A stretch of DNA of 64,000 nt from Alnus glutinosa. Lineage: Eukaryota; Streptophyta; Magnoliopsida; Fagales; Betulaceae. The stretch lies in NCBI RefSeq assembly GCF_958979055.1, contig NC_084887.1, forward strand, positions 39,249,120 through 39,313,119. The letters run 5' to 3'. Every line of letters starts with the position of its first letter. Positions within the stretch are counted from its first letter, which is position 1. Below are positions 46,272 to 58,071 of this stretch, piece after piece. A program made the position numbers and the translations under genes. The notes under the pieces were generated by a model. That model was not told where the DNA came from, ran no database searches, and was given only the letters and a program-made list of their open reading frames with translations.

Positions 46272-47257
46272 GGTGGGCTTTTGTTTAGGTAACATATGCC
46301 TTATTGCTAGCTAATGGTCTCGACTTGGACTCGCTAGCTGTTCGTAGTTATCTCAATTTCTCTTCACTAGCTAGCCAGTAAGACTCTTAAGAGTAAATTG
46401 TGTAATGATATGATATGGTAGGTAGCGTGCCTCCAGCCTCCAGCCTCCAGCCTCCAGGCCGGGCCCAGGCTGTTCGGATAAGGCTTTTGGTTTATAAAAG
46501 GATTTATAGATGGATTCCAGTAAAGTTTTGTGCATTAATTATGCATTACTGAAATAGCTTAATTTTATTTAGAACAGAAGTTTCATTCAATTCTGTCTAT
46601 AAAATTATTATATTAATTAGGTATCTTTTGAGCATGTAAGAAATATATTTAATTAAAAAAAAATCATATATTTTTTACCAGTTAAGAGCTACGTACGTAA
46701 CAGTTTTATGATCAGATAAGTTTGAAAAAAATTTCTCCAATGAAGTTTGGGGAAAATTTTCGTACAAGGAGTAGTGAATTTCGGGATGTCGTAACTTTCA
46801 TCCATACATCAACAACTAATTCTTTCCCTTCTTTTTAAGAAATAGAAGATTCTATTGAAATTGTGAAAAGATTATGCCCTAATTATATTAAAGGAAGGAA
46901 GGTTCAAGTTTTTTTTTTTTTTTATTTACATGGCTGTCAGTCAATAAATAGGCTCTCATATCACAACTGATCATGACTACAGACTACAGTTGGTTGGGAT
47001 GTCTACGTTAAATATAAAAGGTTTTTTTTTTTTTTTTTTTAATTATATATTGAAACAATATTTCAAAGAAACAAATAAATATGGTTTAAGCATTCCTTTT
47101 AGCTTCAGCACCGGTAGTTGGAGACTTGACGTTTGAGCAACCATGGATTCCTATTTCCTGTTCCTTCTAAGCCTACCAATTAAGAGAATAAAAGTTAATT
47201 CCTGTCCATAACAAAATAGAGCTAGCTAACGTGATCGAGCGAAATAAAGTAATTAAA

Positions 47258-47260
<3 letters not shown>

Positions 47261-47326
<66 letters not shown>
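47261..47326. repeat. (AT)n microsatellite
   Basis: About 66 bp of uninterrupted AT repeat. Confidence 0.95.
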
Positions 47327-47328
<2 letters not shown>

Positions 47329-47437
47329 TGATCAACACACCTACTCACCATGGATATATATTTTAATATACATCTTTGGGCTTCATTGTCCACCTTAATG
47401 TGGGTACATTAATTGTACTCAACTCGGTACCAGTTTA

Positions 47438-47580
47438 TGTATATTGTATATATGCTTCTAATATTTGAATTGGGATCTAGCTCCTCAAATTAGGCTACGA
47501 AACTCCCTTAGACATGTATATTGTATATATGCTTCTTATATTAGAATTGGGATCTCCTCAAATTAGGCTACGAAACTCCC
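47438..47580 (+). repeat. Tandem duplication, ~70-bp unit
   Basis: TGTATATTGTATATATGCTT and what follows, up to GGCTACGAAACTCCC, occur twice in direct order, starting about 47438 and 47515. The second unit lacks a few bases (CTAGCTCCTC against CTCCTC). Confidence 0.85.
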
Positions 47581-47908
47581 AAGTCTAAGGTGTTCGATCG
47601 AACAACTTAAAATTAAAGTGCAAAATTGATATTGAAATTAAAAGACACCAGCTTGAGCCCTAGCTAGGCTCTCTCTTATTCCTTGCCGAAATTTTCTATA
47701 ATATATATATATATATATGATTAAAGGACAATTAGAAGTAAAGGCAAAGATCCCCCATAGGTAGGCTTGTTTAGCCCCGGCCTCACTTTATATAGCTCTA
47801 CCTTTAGTTTTAATTAACTATGGCTCAAACTTTAGCTTTTGCTATTGCACGTTTTACGTACCTTAAGAGTCTTAGACTATAATCTTTGGTTTGTATTTGT
47901 TTAGCTTT

Positions 47909-47912
<4 letters not shown>

Positions 47913-47947
<35 letters not shown>

Positions 47948-48028
47948 TGTCCACGCAAGAAATAAAAAATGATTCGAACTAATAATCTACGCTTCATAAG
48001 GCGTAGTTCTCAGCCGATTAAACTATTA
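47913..48028 (-). mobile_element. Short tRNA-derived SINE, second copy
   Basis: On the minus strand it carries TAGTTTAATCGGCTGAGAAC and TAGTTCGAATCATT, then GCGTGGACATGTAAAA and a long A tail (T tract at 47911-47944). AGCTTTAGTT flanks it at 47903-47912 and 48029-48038. It matches the SINE at 7252-7389. Confidence 0.8.
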
Positions 48029-48535
48029 AGCTTTAGTTCTTATATGATTTTCAACATATCTATTAAAAAAAAAAAAAAAAAAAAAAGTAAAGGCAAAGCA
48101 CCAACAGGGTTTTTTTGGAATGATTTCGATCTGCAGCGAGTCAAGTGGGAAAAGGTGGGTGGCGTGAGCGTTGGTGGGCCTAAAACGCAAAAGCAGAAGC
48201 AGATATGTTATCGTTTCCATGTCTCCACTACTAGTAGCATCAAATTAACACATTCAAACCAGAGACCTGCTGTAGTACTGTCATAAGGATTTGGAGATAT
48301 ATGCATGTTGATGCTCCAAATCCATACATCACACTATCGCTAGCTAGCTATGATCATGATCATCCAATTAATATTCATTAATTAAAAATCCCATGCATAC
48401 TACATATATGCAACAGCTGGCCGGAAGAAATACCAATAGGCAATTAATTAATTAAACAAATGGAAAATGGAAAACAAATTTAAGTCACAATGATGATTTA
48501 CATATATATACTTGATTGGTGATGTTCATCAGTAC
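48029..48535. other. Spacer and probable 3' UTR of the DUF761 gene
   Basis: Starts with an A tract (48065-48084). No gene seen. Confidence 0.4.
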
Positions 48536-49204
48536 TTAATCCTCCTCTGGCAAGCATCTCCTGGTACTGCAGTATGTAGTTGCATGCGGCTGGCTTTGTA
48601 CCCGTAGTTGCTCATAAAAGCGTCTGATGAATTCCTCAGCCTTGTCATCAACTTGTCCGATTCCTCCCTCAATATTCTCACTCTCATCCTCTGATGAATA
48701 ATTAGAAACCCTTACTGAAAATGGAGAGAGTAGCGGGCTACGCTTCTCTCCCGGAGCGAAATCATCCAATCGAAAGTTGAATGAGTACTCCGGGGTCTTG
48801 GGCACCAAAGCAATGGCGTTGCCGCCTTGATGATGATCAGGTTCGTCTTCTTCTTCTTCTTCTTCTTCTTCTGTAACCTGAGGGTCATTGATGCAGGGAA
48901 AGTAATGGTACTGTTTGCGCTTTGGCACGTGGAAAAAAACAGGAGCAGGGCTGTTGCTGCAAGAGAATTCGTATTCCTGTATGCCGGAGGCAGCACGTGC
49001 GGCGTTCTTAGAGAGATGGTGATGGGAATTAATGAGGTTGCTTAATGATTTTCTGAGCAGTTTCCCTCTCTTCATCATCAAATTCATGTCCATGATCATC
49101 TTCCTCTTTGATATCAGTCCTTTCCTTATCATGAAGAAGCTGATCCTCAAAACATTCCATAGCCTCTTGGCTATAACCGGAGAAATTGAATGAAGCTCCT
49201 CCAT
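48536..49204 (-). CDS. DUF761 (cotton-fibre-like) protein
   Basis: Intronless, 222 aa. I chose the ATG at 49204 (MEELHSISPVIAKRLWNVLR) because conserved family-like sequence starts there; the frame stays open 31 codons upstream, but that part is hydrophobic and then low in complexity and overlaps an AT repeat. A basic N-terminal region (KRLWNVLRISFFMIRKGLIS) is followed by an acidic run of eight Glu, a short KTPEYSFNFRLDD patch and the C-terminal DUF761 motif DDKAEEFIRRFYEQLRVQ. The molecular function of the family is unknown. A second family member is at 59991-60626, with little similarity outside the motif. Confidence 0.87.
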   Translation of the reverse strand: MEELHSISPVIAKRLWNVLRISFFMIRKGLISKRKMIMDMNLMMKRGKLLRKSLSNLINSHHHLSKNAARAASGIQEYEFSCSNSPAPVFFHVPKRKQYHYFPCINDPQVTEEEEEEEEDEPDHHQGGNAIALVPKTPEYSFNFRLDDFAPGEKRSPLLSPFSVRVSNYSSEDESENIEGGIGQVDDKAEEFIRRFYEQLRVQSQPHATTYCSTRRCLPEED

Positions 49205-50171
49205 ATATATATATATGATCGAGCGAGCTTGTTCAATCGATTCGCTCGATCTAGAATATATAAGAGATAATATAGCTAGTAATAAAAAACCAAGCACAAC
49301 GAAATTAATTAAGATCGAAGATAAAGATGAGAAGAGGCAGGGAGGGTTTTCTTTTCTTGTTTCTGCGAGGTCTAGGAAACCTCGCAGAAGAAAAGAAAAC
49401 CCTATGACGATTTATGAGATCGATCGAGAACATGGTTTGGATATATTTTATAGCTGGAAGATGATGATCGAGCTCAAGCCTCAAGTGATAATTATTAATT
49501 AGTATTGATTATTTTAAGAATTAAAGTTTTAAAGAAGCCTTGAAGGAGAAGTGGAACGGAAGGGGCCGGGTGCCGTCCACTTCCAAAATCGAACGGCTCC
49601 TCGATCGCCTCCTAATTAATTAATTAATTTCCCTTTTTCGTTTTTTTAATCAAATAAATAAAAAGGTCGAATACAACATAAGCAAACAATATTGTTAGTT
49701 GAGCTGTTGCTTTTGCAACGGTTCACATATTATCTGGCAAAAGCAAACATAGGGAGAGCCTCTCGATCTGTCTTTTTTAAATAACGGGAAGTATATATTT
49801 CATTCAACTAATTAATTTATTTTTATTTTGTGTCTTTGACTCTTGATTGTCTTGATTAATGATATTAATTTGAGCAAGGCTAGAGATACTAAATTTTTTA
49901 TCAAGAAATTGATACTAAGATGATGTTGAGTTTATTCATTAGTACCCGTAACATTTATTTTTATTAATTATTTTGATCATTTTCTATAAATAACCTCAAC
50001 CTCATCTTGTCTCTTTTGATTTCTTGGTTTTGTTTCTTTGTAGTTGTTCTTTATTTGTTGATTTCGAGAGGTATTTTGGTTTGAGTTGAGAAGTTGAAAG
50101 TGTGGATTTTTATCAATGGGTGAAATGAGAGAGCTAGAGAGAGAGGCGTGAAGGGGCGAGGGAGAGCAACA
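49205..50171. other. Upstream region of the DUF761 gene and spacer
   Basis: Contains an AT repeat next to the start codon, a hairpin at 49343-49403, a TTAA repeat (49613-49628) and AT-rich DNA. No second gene is seen. Confidence 0.5.
49343..49403. promoter_or_regulatory. Hairpin in the leader/promoter of the DUF761 gene
   Basis: AGGGTTTTCTTTTCTT ... CTGCGAGGT pairs with AACCTCGCAG ... AAGAAAAGAAAACCCT, giving about 25 paired bases, a 3-base bulge and a loop of about 5. It lies 140-200 bp upstream of the minus-strand ATG. Confidence 0.6.
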
Positions 50172-50312
50172 GGATCCTCTTCAGTTGAGTTTCAAGTAGA
50201 GTCAGTTAGTTATGTAGGAGGATATTTTTTTTTTGTAATTATACATATTGTGAAATTATAAAAATACCCTCATGTATAACTAACTGACTCCTCTCCAATT
50301 CCTCTCAGGATC
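50172..50312. mobile_element. Small MITE with GGATCCT ends
   Basis: GATCCTCTTCAGTTGAG ... GAGTCAGTTAGTTAT at the left is inverted at the right as ATAACTAACTGACTC ... CTCTCAGGATC. The interior is T-rich. Confidence 0.65.
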
Positions 50313-51037
50313 TAGCTCCCGATGGAGATGGAGTGCTCAAGAGGAAGAAGAAGAACAGATTGAGAGAGGCAGAGAAGAGGGAGCCTTTATTTTTTATGTG
50401 TTATATTAATGTATTGAGTATTACCGTAGCTACCTAGAAGTTTAAAAAACTTTTAAAGAATCTATTATAAATGTATTTTGATAATTTTTTTGAACTACTT
50501 ATAAAACACCTCCTAATGCTAATAGTGCTCCCGAGACTTAACCCCTGATAATTTTTTTTTTTATATAAGTAACCCCTGATAATTAAAATACACACAAATC
50601 CGACACATATATCTCTTTCACGAGAGAGTCGCCAGATTTTTCAAGTTTCGAGCTAGGGGAGCGCGAGAATGAGGTGGCGTGACGTGGGGGGTTGTGAAGG
50701 AGGGAGAAAACGCCACATGATCTAGCATCTGGACAACAACCAAAAAAAGAGAGCCTCTACATTAATATATACGTACAGATCATTTTATAAAACAAATTAA
50801 ATCATCTAGGATTGAAGAACTAGTGCAAGGGAGAGTGGCATAAATCAACCTCTCGCTTTCTTTGATTTGAAAAATGTACGTGCTGCTGCTTGAACTTTAT
50901 ATTCCCTCTTGAACCTTTCTGTAATTATGGAATTGTTCATATATATATAGCTGTTGTTTTAAACTTTTGAGTTCATGCATACAGACTATTCTTACGTCGT
51001 CCGTCACAACTGAGGTAATTGTTTGCATTTATTTTTA
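50313..51037. other. Intergenic, nothing recognised
   Basis: AT-rich spacer without a supportable gene. Confidence 0.4.
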
Positions 51038-51783
51038 GGGATAATTGTACCGTTGGTTCCTGTGGTATACCATAATTATTTTTTACTCCCTATGGTTTAA
51101 AAAGTTCATGGGAGGTCCTCGTGATATGCAATAATTACAAATCGATCACTAGCGTCAAATTCTGTTAAAATTTTTAACAGATTCCGTCAAATTCCACGTC
51201 AGCGACACGTGTCGCCAATAAGATGGCGACACGTGTCCACCGTAATAAAAAAAAAATAAAAATACTTATTTTAAAAAATAAAATTCAAAAAAAAAAAAAA
51301 AAAAAAAAAGGCTGAAGGGGCCAGCCACCCCTTTGGGGGTGGCCGCAGGGGGGGGGGCGCGGCCACCCCCAGTGGACGGGGGTGGCGCGGAGCCACCCCA
51401 GTGGCCTGGGGGTGGCCAGAAAGGCCACCCCTGGAAGATCCATGGGTGGCCATCGGGCCACCCCCAGTGGCTGGGGGTGGCCGGCCCCTTCAGCATTTTT
51501 ATTTTTTTTGTTTTTTTATTTTTTTTAAAAAAAAATAAGTATTTTTATTTTTTTTAATAAATTTTTATTTTTTTATTACGGTGGACACGTGTCGCCATCT
51601 TATTGGCGACACGTGTCGCTGACGTGGCATTTGACGGAATCTGTTAAAAATTTTAACAGAATTTGACGCCAGGGATCGATTTGTAATTATTGCATATCAC
51701 GAGGACCTCCCATGAACTTTCTAAACCATAGGGAGTAAAAAATAATTATGGTATACCACAGGGACCAACGGTGCAATTATCCC
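51038..51783. mobile_element. Mutator-like fold-back MITE with GGTGGC core
   Basis: 746 bp. Ends GGGATAATTG and CAATTATCCC begin inverted arms of about 230 bp that pair nearly throughout (shared phrases GACACGTGTCGCC, TTTTAACAGA, CACGAGGACCTCCCATGAA). TTATTTTTA flanks both ends (51029-51037, 51784-51792), a 9-bp duplication as made by Mutator-like transposases. The centre (51310-51490) is a GC-rich series of GGTGGCC/GGCCACCCC palindromes. It encodes no transposase. Confidence 0.88.
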
Positions 51784-52959
51784 TTATTTTTATCTTAGGA
51801 AAATAGTCGTTTACCTATCTATCCACCTATTTATTTCTTTATTTATTTTACTATTTGCTAGACAGTTGTTTGTGTATCATTTGCGAATTTGAACACTATT
51901 TATTCTTTGGAAGTCAATTTGTGGATATAGAAGAGAGGATCCGGCTTGTATGCGGTAGTTTTGAAAACTACCGCATAGATGCTGTGAAAGTTTTAAACGG
52001 ACTAGATGACGTTTTTATTTTTTCAGTGACTTCACATCGTTCTATAGCAAAACGGAGCGGGGTTTTTTTTCTTCTTTTTGTTTTTGCCTCTTTGTTTTTG
52101 GCCATATCTCATTTTTCTCAACAATCACATTCTCATTTTTCACCATATCTCTGTGTTCTGCCAATTGCAGCAAAAACCTGCAGAAACAGAGGAAGATTCA
52201 AATGGATAGAGCTTTTGTTTGCTCCATATGGCAACCCGACCGATTCATATAAGTGAAAGTTCTTGAAAATTCTTCTTACCACAAAAGCTATATATACTTG
52301 ATACATAAACATAAATAGACATTAACATTTTTTATTTACCCTGGAAATTACAGAAAGATTCCACCCAAAAAGAAAATGCAGGGAGAGAGGGGTTTTAATT
52401 TTGATTTTTTAAATTTTCCGTACAAAAAAAGTAATGGCCCATGTTTGTTTTTTTTTTTTTAATCTTTTCTCGAAATAAAAATTTGAACTCAAAAAAAAAA
52501 TAGATTTAATCATTTTAAAAAAATCACTCTTTTTGTAAGTTGTTTTTTTTAAAAAAAATAAAAATTGATAAACATAATTTTTGTCATATAAGGGAGTCAA
52601 CAAATCACCCTCTAAAACAAATTTTATTTAATAAATATTGCATACTGAATCTATCGATTAATTTTAATAAAATCTTTATCCAAAATTTGCGATCCAAATT
52701 ATGTTTTCATTCAATTTAATCAAGGTTTTTATAAAATAGATTAAAAGAGTTATATAAAATGGTAGGAAAAAAAAAACTACATATTATATTTGATATATAC
52801 TCTCTATTACGAAAAAAATTATATCATAAACATTGGCCATTACTTTTTTTGGATTTACTAACCGATAAATTCATATTGCTTTATAACCTTATCAATCCAA
52901 TAACCTACAACAAAGAACTGTGAAGGTGGACGGCCAAGATCTGCCCAAATTTTTTTAAA
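51784..52959. other. Intergenic DNA
   Basis: A frame of 133 codons (51855-52256) resembles nothing I know and starts in repeat DNA, so no gene is called. The rest is A/T-rich. Confidence 0.4.
51937..52015. repeat. Palindrome-bearing repeat, third copy
   Basis: GGATCCGGCTTGTATGCGGT continues into a perfect 13-bp inverted repeat with a 1-base centre (51950-51976). Related copies are at about 25030 and, inverted, about 27005. Confidence 0.6.
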
Positions 52960-53275
52960 AAAAAAAATTAATAATAATTGGTGTTTGAGGTGGCTCGCAG
53001 GCCACCCCCTCTCCAAGGCAGCCACCCCTTAAACACTAATTTTTTTTATATTTTAAAAAATAAAAATAAATTTTTGTTTTGTTTTTAGTTTTTAACTTTT
53101 TAATTTTTAGTTTTTTAATTGAAAAATGATACGTGTCAGTGGTATTATAGGCATTTTCGTCAAATTAGGCCTTTTTGAAATGTTTTGGTAATTTGGGGGT
53201 TCTGAGTCCAAGCGTTGGTAATTTGAGAGGCTATCCATAAAATAACTGGTAGTTTGAGGGCTAAATTGTAATTTT
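52960..53275. mobile_element. Fold-back MITE, right half and core only
   Basis: A GGTGGC/GCCACC core (52988-53030) is followed by an arm resembling the right arm of the 58072 element (GGTAATTTG, TTTGAGGGCTAAA). The left arm is missing. Confidence 0.6.
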
Positions 53276-53309
53276 TTCATACCATTAATATCAGTTACCA
53301 TGTTCTTCC

Positions 53310-53340
<31 letters not shown>

Positions 53341-53524
53341 GAGTAATGATTGAATACCACCCAAAGATACAACTTTTCACCACTTTACATATGTGGCAAA
53401 GTGGTCCCCACTACTTTTTAAATTTTTTTTTATTTTTTAAAAATAAATTAAGGTAGGGGACCACCTTGCCACATAGGTAAGGTGGTGAAAAGTTGTATCT
53501 TTAGGTGGTATTCAATCATTACTC
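53341..53524. mobile_element. 184-bp MITE with perfect 9-bp target duplication
   Basis: GAGTAATGATTGAATACCACC at the left (first 20 bases) is inverted at the right, closing GGTATTCAATCATTACTC; arms run about 75 bp. ATATATAAA flanks both sides (53332-53340, 53525-53533). Confidence 0.85.
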
Positions 53525-53534
53525 ATATATAAAA

Positions 53535-53895
53535 GCCCCTTAAAATAGTCCATTCAATTTTCAAGTGTGTTAAAGTGACTCATCAAATTATCAAAGTGTG
53601 CAAAAAATGTCATTTTTTATTATATTCCTATAATACCCTTGCCATATGTCATATTCCATTAAAAAAATGAAAATTTCAAAATCAAGGAAAAATAGAAAGA
53701 TTAAAAAAAAAAAAAAAAAAAACTGAAGGGTTGGCTCCAGCCACCCCTTTGGGCTAATGGGGGCGGTTGAGCCACCCCAGAGTCGATCTGGGGGTGGCCG
53801 AAACCACCACCAAAGGCCTTGAGGTGGCTCTGTCGATCCCGTTTGACATGTGAAAATAGAGATTTCAACGAAACTTTATGGTCTAATACCATTAA
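53535..53895. mobile_element. Fold-back MITE, left half and core only
   Basis: A left-arm-like sequence (CCCCTTAAAATAGTCCATTC, ATACCCTTGCCATATGTCAT) leads into a GGTGGC/GCCACC core (53735-53830). No inverse right arm follows. Confidence 0.5.
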
Positions 53896-54566
53896 TATCA
53901 ATTACCATCAATTACCATCAATCCTACAAGTGTAAAATAATAAAAAGAGACCAGCTTAATCTTTTGACAATAATCTGTTTATAGTCTGTTTGTTAATTTT
54001 TATTTTTTTATTTGAAAACAAAAAACAAAAGGGAGAAGGAAAATGGTTTTAAAAACAAAGCTAGTACTCTTTCTCTTGTGTGAAAGATTGAAATTTGGAT
54101 TTATTGGAATTTTGAGTTTGAATGATTTTTTGTTTCCACTATTGAGTATTCCATTTATTTAGTGGATTTCTTCTTATCCTCTGTTTGTTTCAGAGTAAAA
54201 TATTTTCGTATTTTTTGGTGTTTGGTATGATTGAAAATAATAGTCAAACCAAATATATTTTCGGTTTGACAAAAAAAAAAAAACTTTATTAGTTTCGAAA
54301 AATGATTTACATTTTTAAATTCCGTAAATTATTTTTCGAGTTTGTGTTTCTCCTTCTTAGACTGCTAAACCATTGTTAAGCCATCACCGAACCACCATCG
54401 GTCCACCTCCGAGCCACCCTAGACCATCATCAAACCACCTCGAGACCACCACCGAGACACCCCTGGACCACCCTCAAATACCCACCAATAAATTATTTTA
54501 TATTAATATTTTTATGTTGTGAATAGAAATTGATTTTTTATAGGTTAATATGATTGAATGAAAATA

Positions 54567-54609
<43 letters not shown>

Positions 54610-54959
54610 ATGATTTATCGTTTGCGAGCTAAACGCCGGAAAATGTTTTATGCAGAAAATATTTTTCTGAAAATTGATTTCTCTGTAAATATTTTAAGAC
54701 GAAAAACATTTTACGCCAAAATAAATGGAGCCGTGAATGTACTTCAACCGTGTAAATTCTTGCTTTCTCATATGTGATTATTTTGTGTTATTTTATTGTC
54801 ATCATGATCTACTGCACACCAATTTCCAAATTATATTTGAAGTTTCGGGTAATCTAGTTCATGAAGTATTGACATAAGAAGATAAACAATTAGGAAAAAA
54901 AAAAAAACAGAGAAGAAGAAGAAGGAAAAAAAAAAATAGTTGAAGCACTAGCAACAGTT
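53896..54959. other. Intergenic DNA with ACCACC-rich patch and A tract
   Basis: Positions 54365-54485 are a degenerate series of ACCACC/GAGCCACC; 54571-54606 is an A tract. No gene. Confidence 0.5.
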
Positions 54960-55703
54960 TTTCTTAAACTTTTCATCAATTTAGAGAACTAAACCACTTT
55001 TTGCTTCCCTATTTAAATGCACTCCATAATAGTTTCCCTTATTATTTCCCAATACTATTTAAGTATTCTTTAAATTAAATGCTATAAGAAAGAAAAATTA
55101 TTTAAATATGTTTGTAAATAAATGCTAGAGTAATAAGAGAGAAAATATAATTTATGTCATATTAAAATAATGTTAAAGGAACCACTTTTGCTTTCCTAGA
55201 TTTGGGTACAACTTTTGATTCCCTTGGTGTTTCCTTAATTTATGAAACAATAAGGGAATCTAATTCAATTAACTTTTTATGAGTTTTTCCTACATCCATT
55301 TAAGGAAGCTTCTACTGCTCTTAAATTGATGTTCTTAGAACAACTTCCCTTAGATTTTCCTTAAATAGTAAGATGTAAGGAACCAAACTATTTTTTACTT
55401 CGGTATTCAAATAAAGTTCAGAGTACTAATAGTACCCTTACACTTTTTCCCAATTTAAGAAATTAAATCACTTTTTGCTTTCATATTTAATTGTACTCCA
55501 CAAATAGCTTCCCTTGTTATTTTCCTATACCATTTAAATATTATTTAAATTAAGGTCTTGTTTAGTTTGCGAAATGAGTATTATAATAAAAAAATAAAAT
55601 AGTTATTATTGGGAATGAAAGAGAGTGGAATTAACTATTCATACTCTTTTTTTTCTTTTTTTTTTTATAAGTAACTATTCATACTCTTTAGTTTGGTGAC
55701 AAC

Positions 55704-56533
55704 CAATGACGGAGAGGGGGGGGCGGGTGGGGGCCATGGCCCCCCCTCAACTCTCAAGAAAAAAATAATAATTAAGGTAAAAAAATATATATATTTAAGG
55801 TTTTTTTTGCCTATTGGCCCCTAACAAGAATTTTTTTTTCCCCTTGGCCATTTCCTTTTTATTATCTTTTCAACTGATTTCATCTCATTTAGAACAATAG
55901 CTTTATTGTCAAAACTTTTTCTTTTAATATTTCACGGTAGTAACAGACATGTCTGAGAAGGGAACGATAGAATAAGCTTTACAAAGTTGTAAAGGCTTTG
56001 TTCAAAATAAATTAAAAAGGTTTAGTAAAGTAATGTATTGGAAGAAGACAGACGTGGATTTGAGGAGTCACGCCTAACAAAGCTCGATTTCCTAAGGATG
56101 TGTGGCAAAAATAACGTAAAATGGATAAAAATAGCAAGATGACATTAGAAAAGTCTAGAAGATATGCGTTTCATTTGTTTTGTGTTGTGTTTAGCAAAAT
56201 GTGTTTTAAATAACAGTTAGTGGGCTATTGCGTTAGTTAGAGTGTATTGTTCTAACAAAAGGAGCAAGAGAATATTAGCTTCAAGAGCCATGTCATTCAG
56301 GTAAAGCCTTGCGAGAAGGCCGAAAAGCACACAATTCAACCAACTGAAATTTCTCAATTTCAATACAGAAATTGAGACATTTTTTATTTTTTATTTTCTG
56401 AATCTTTGGACAACGGTTTTCTTTACTTTTTTTTCTTCCAAAAAAATCTTTTCACTTTTGCTTATTGATTTTCAATTTGAAAGGAATAATAAAATATCAA
56501 AACTGGGTTATGTTTAATTTACTTAAAAATTGC

Positions 56534-56615
<82 letters not shown>

Positions 56616-56687
56616 TTTAACCTATACTTATGAAAAAAATTTATTTGGCCCGGCCCCCTCCCATTAAAATGTCTGGCTCCGTCCCTG
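55704..56687. mobile_element. Non-autonomous hAT element, nested
   Basis: GTGACAAC occurs at 55696-55703 and 56688-56695, the 8-bp duplication typical of hAT. The left end CAATGACGGAG and right end CTCCGTCCCTG are inverted and resemble the CAGGGACGGAG terminus common in plant hAT elements. Subterminal G-rich and C-rich blocks also mirror each other. No transposase frame is left in 984 bp. Confidence 0.85.
56537..56614. repeat. (TA)n microsatellite
   Basis: About 78 bp of TA repeat inside the hAT element. Confidence 0.95.
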
Positions 56688-57360
56688 GTGACAACACATA
56701 TATTTAAATTGCAATCAAATCAAAATTACTAAAAACCCCTCACATTATTATTTTTTAAAAAACTCGAATTATATATATATAAATTGAAAACTGAGTGGCC
56801 ATCCCCAAAGCCCATCGGCCTGAAAATGCTCCAGGGTGGTCGCACCACCCCCGGCTCCTTTCTGTGGCTGACCGACCACCCATGTAACGTAGGTTAGGTT
56901 TTTCTTTTTTCTTTTTTCTTTTTTTTTTAATAAGAAAATAAAATTAAAAATGAGGGGAAATAGAAAATAATGGGTTGTTTCTTATGGAAAACGTAGTATA
57001 TTTCTCTTCGTAAGGTAATAGTTATTCCAATGAATAGATGGCCTTACCATACAAAGGAATTGACTATTCTATAGAAATAATCATTATATTTTAGGGGTCT
57101 ATTCCGCGAACCAAACGAGGCATAAATGCCAGGGCAACTAGAGAGGAAAAAGAAGTAATTTTAAATATTGTTTTAAATAAATGTTAAAGAAATAAGAGAG
57201 GAAAGATCAAGTTTTTTATATTAAAATAATGTTAAGAGAACTATTTTTGATTCCTTAGATTTAGGGTTCAACTTTTAGTTCACTTGGTATTTTCTTAGTT
57301 TAGGGAATAACAAGAAAATCATATTCAATAATTTTTTAGAAGTTTTCCTTACATTTTTTT

Positions 57361-58071
57361 TTTTATTTGAAAATGATTTGATTTGGGGAGGCTGCTGGCA
57401 TGCAAGTTTCTGGATTTGTGATCTAAGTGTTCAACCTCTTTAGGATTGCAAGTTTCTGTGCTTTATTTCTTTGTTTCTTATCTCGTGTGTCTTTCCATCT
57501 TAGGGGAAAAAAAGAACAAGAAAAAGAAGAGTTGGACCGGAGCTTAAGGAATAGAAGAAAAATGTGCTTTAATAATAGCCTTGCAAGCTAAGTTTTAGAG
57601 TAGAGAATTGATGCAATGAAAAAGACACTTAAAACAGATCAATGGACGTGAAAAGTGGCATTCGCCGTTAAAGAAGTAAAAAGGAATGTGTTTGGTAATG
57701 GGTGTTACCTTTTTATTTTATTTTATTAACTTGCATAATGATTTAGAAGCAAATTTTGCTTGTAGAAAATTGATATAAATCAGTTTTAAAGGCGGCGTAT
57801 GCTCTTTTAAGTTATAAAAAAAAAAATGTAAAAAGCACAAAAAAAAAAATTATAAAAATAGATTGTATTTATTACACCCAAATAACACATGTCATTATTA
57901 AAAGTTGATTTGTTTAAAATTTTTTACAAACCAATTCATAAGAAAACTACGTGGGAATGAGTAGTTGAAATCGAAAGCAGTCATGACTTGTTATTATTCA
58001 AAGGGCAGTACTTTCCTAGTTCTTTTCTCTGTTTGTTTGTGTTTTGGTTTATGTACTTATATTAAAGAAAG
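57361..58071. other. Intergenic, nothing recognised
   Basis: AT-rich spacer with no supportable gene or named repeat. Confidence 0.4.

Larger units (their letters stand above)
46272..47912. other. Intergenic with simple repeats
   Basis: No gene. Holds a CAGCCTC minisatellite (about 46428-46458) in the likely 3' UTR of the C2 gene, T tracts, a long TA array and a small tandem duplication (separate entries). Confidence 0.5.
55554..57122. mobile_element. PIF/Harbinger-like element containing a hAT insertion
   Basis: Left end GGTCTTGTTTAGTTTGCGAA is an imperfect inverse of the right end TTCCGCGAACCAAACGAGGC(A). TAA flanks both sides (55551-55553, 57123-57125). Removing the internal hAT element and its duplication leaves about 577 bp, with a short GGTGG/CCACC patch at 56788-56882. 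Confidence 0.75.
54960..57360 (+). repeat. Diverged tandem duplication, second unit split by insertions
   Basis: Unit A (about 54975-55310) and unit B (about 55445-55553 plus 57126-57360) share many phrases in order: CACTTTTTGCTT, TTCCCTTRTTATTT, AATGCTAGAGTAATAAGAGAG-like sequence, TATTAAAATAATGTTAA and TTCCTTACATY. Unit B is interrupted by the element at 55554-57122. Confidence 0.7.

Noticed and set aside
51855-52256. 133-codon open frame on the plus strand
   Set aside because: Starts inside repeat DNA, resembles no known protein, and has no promoter or splice context I could support.
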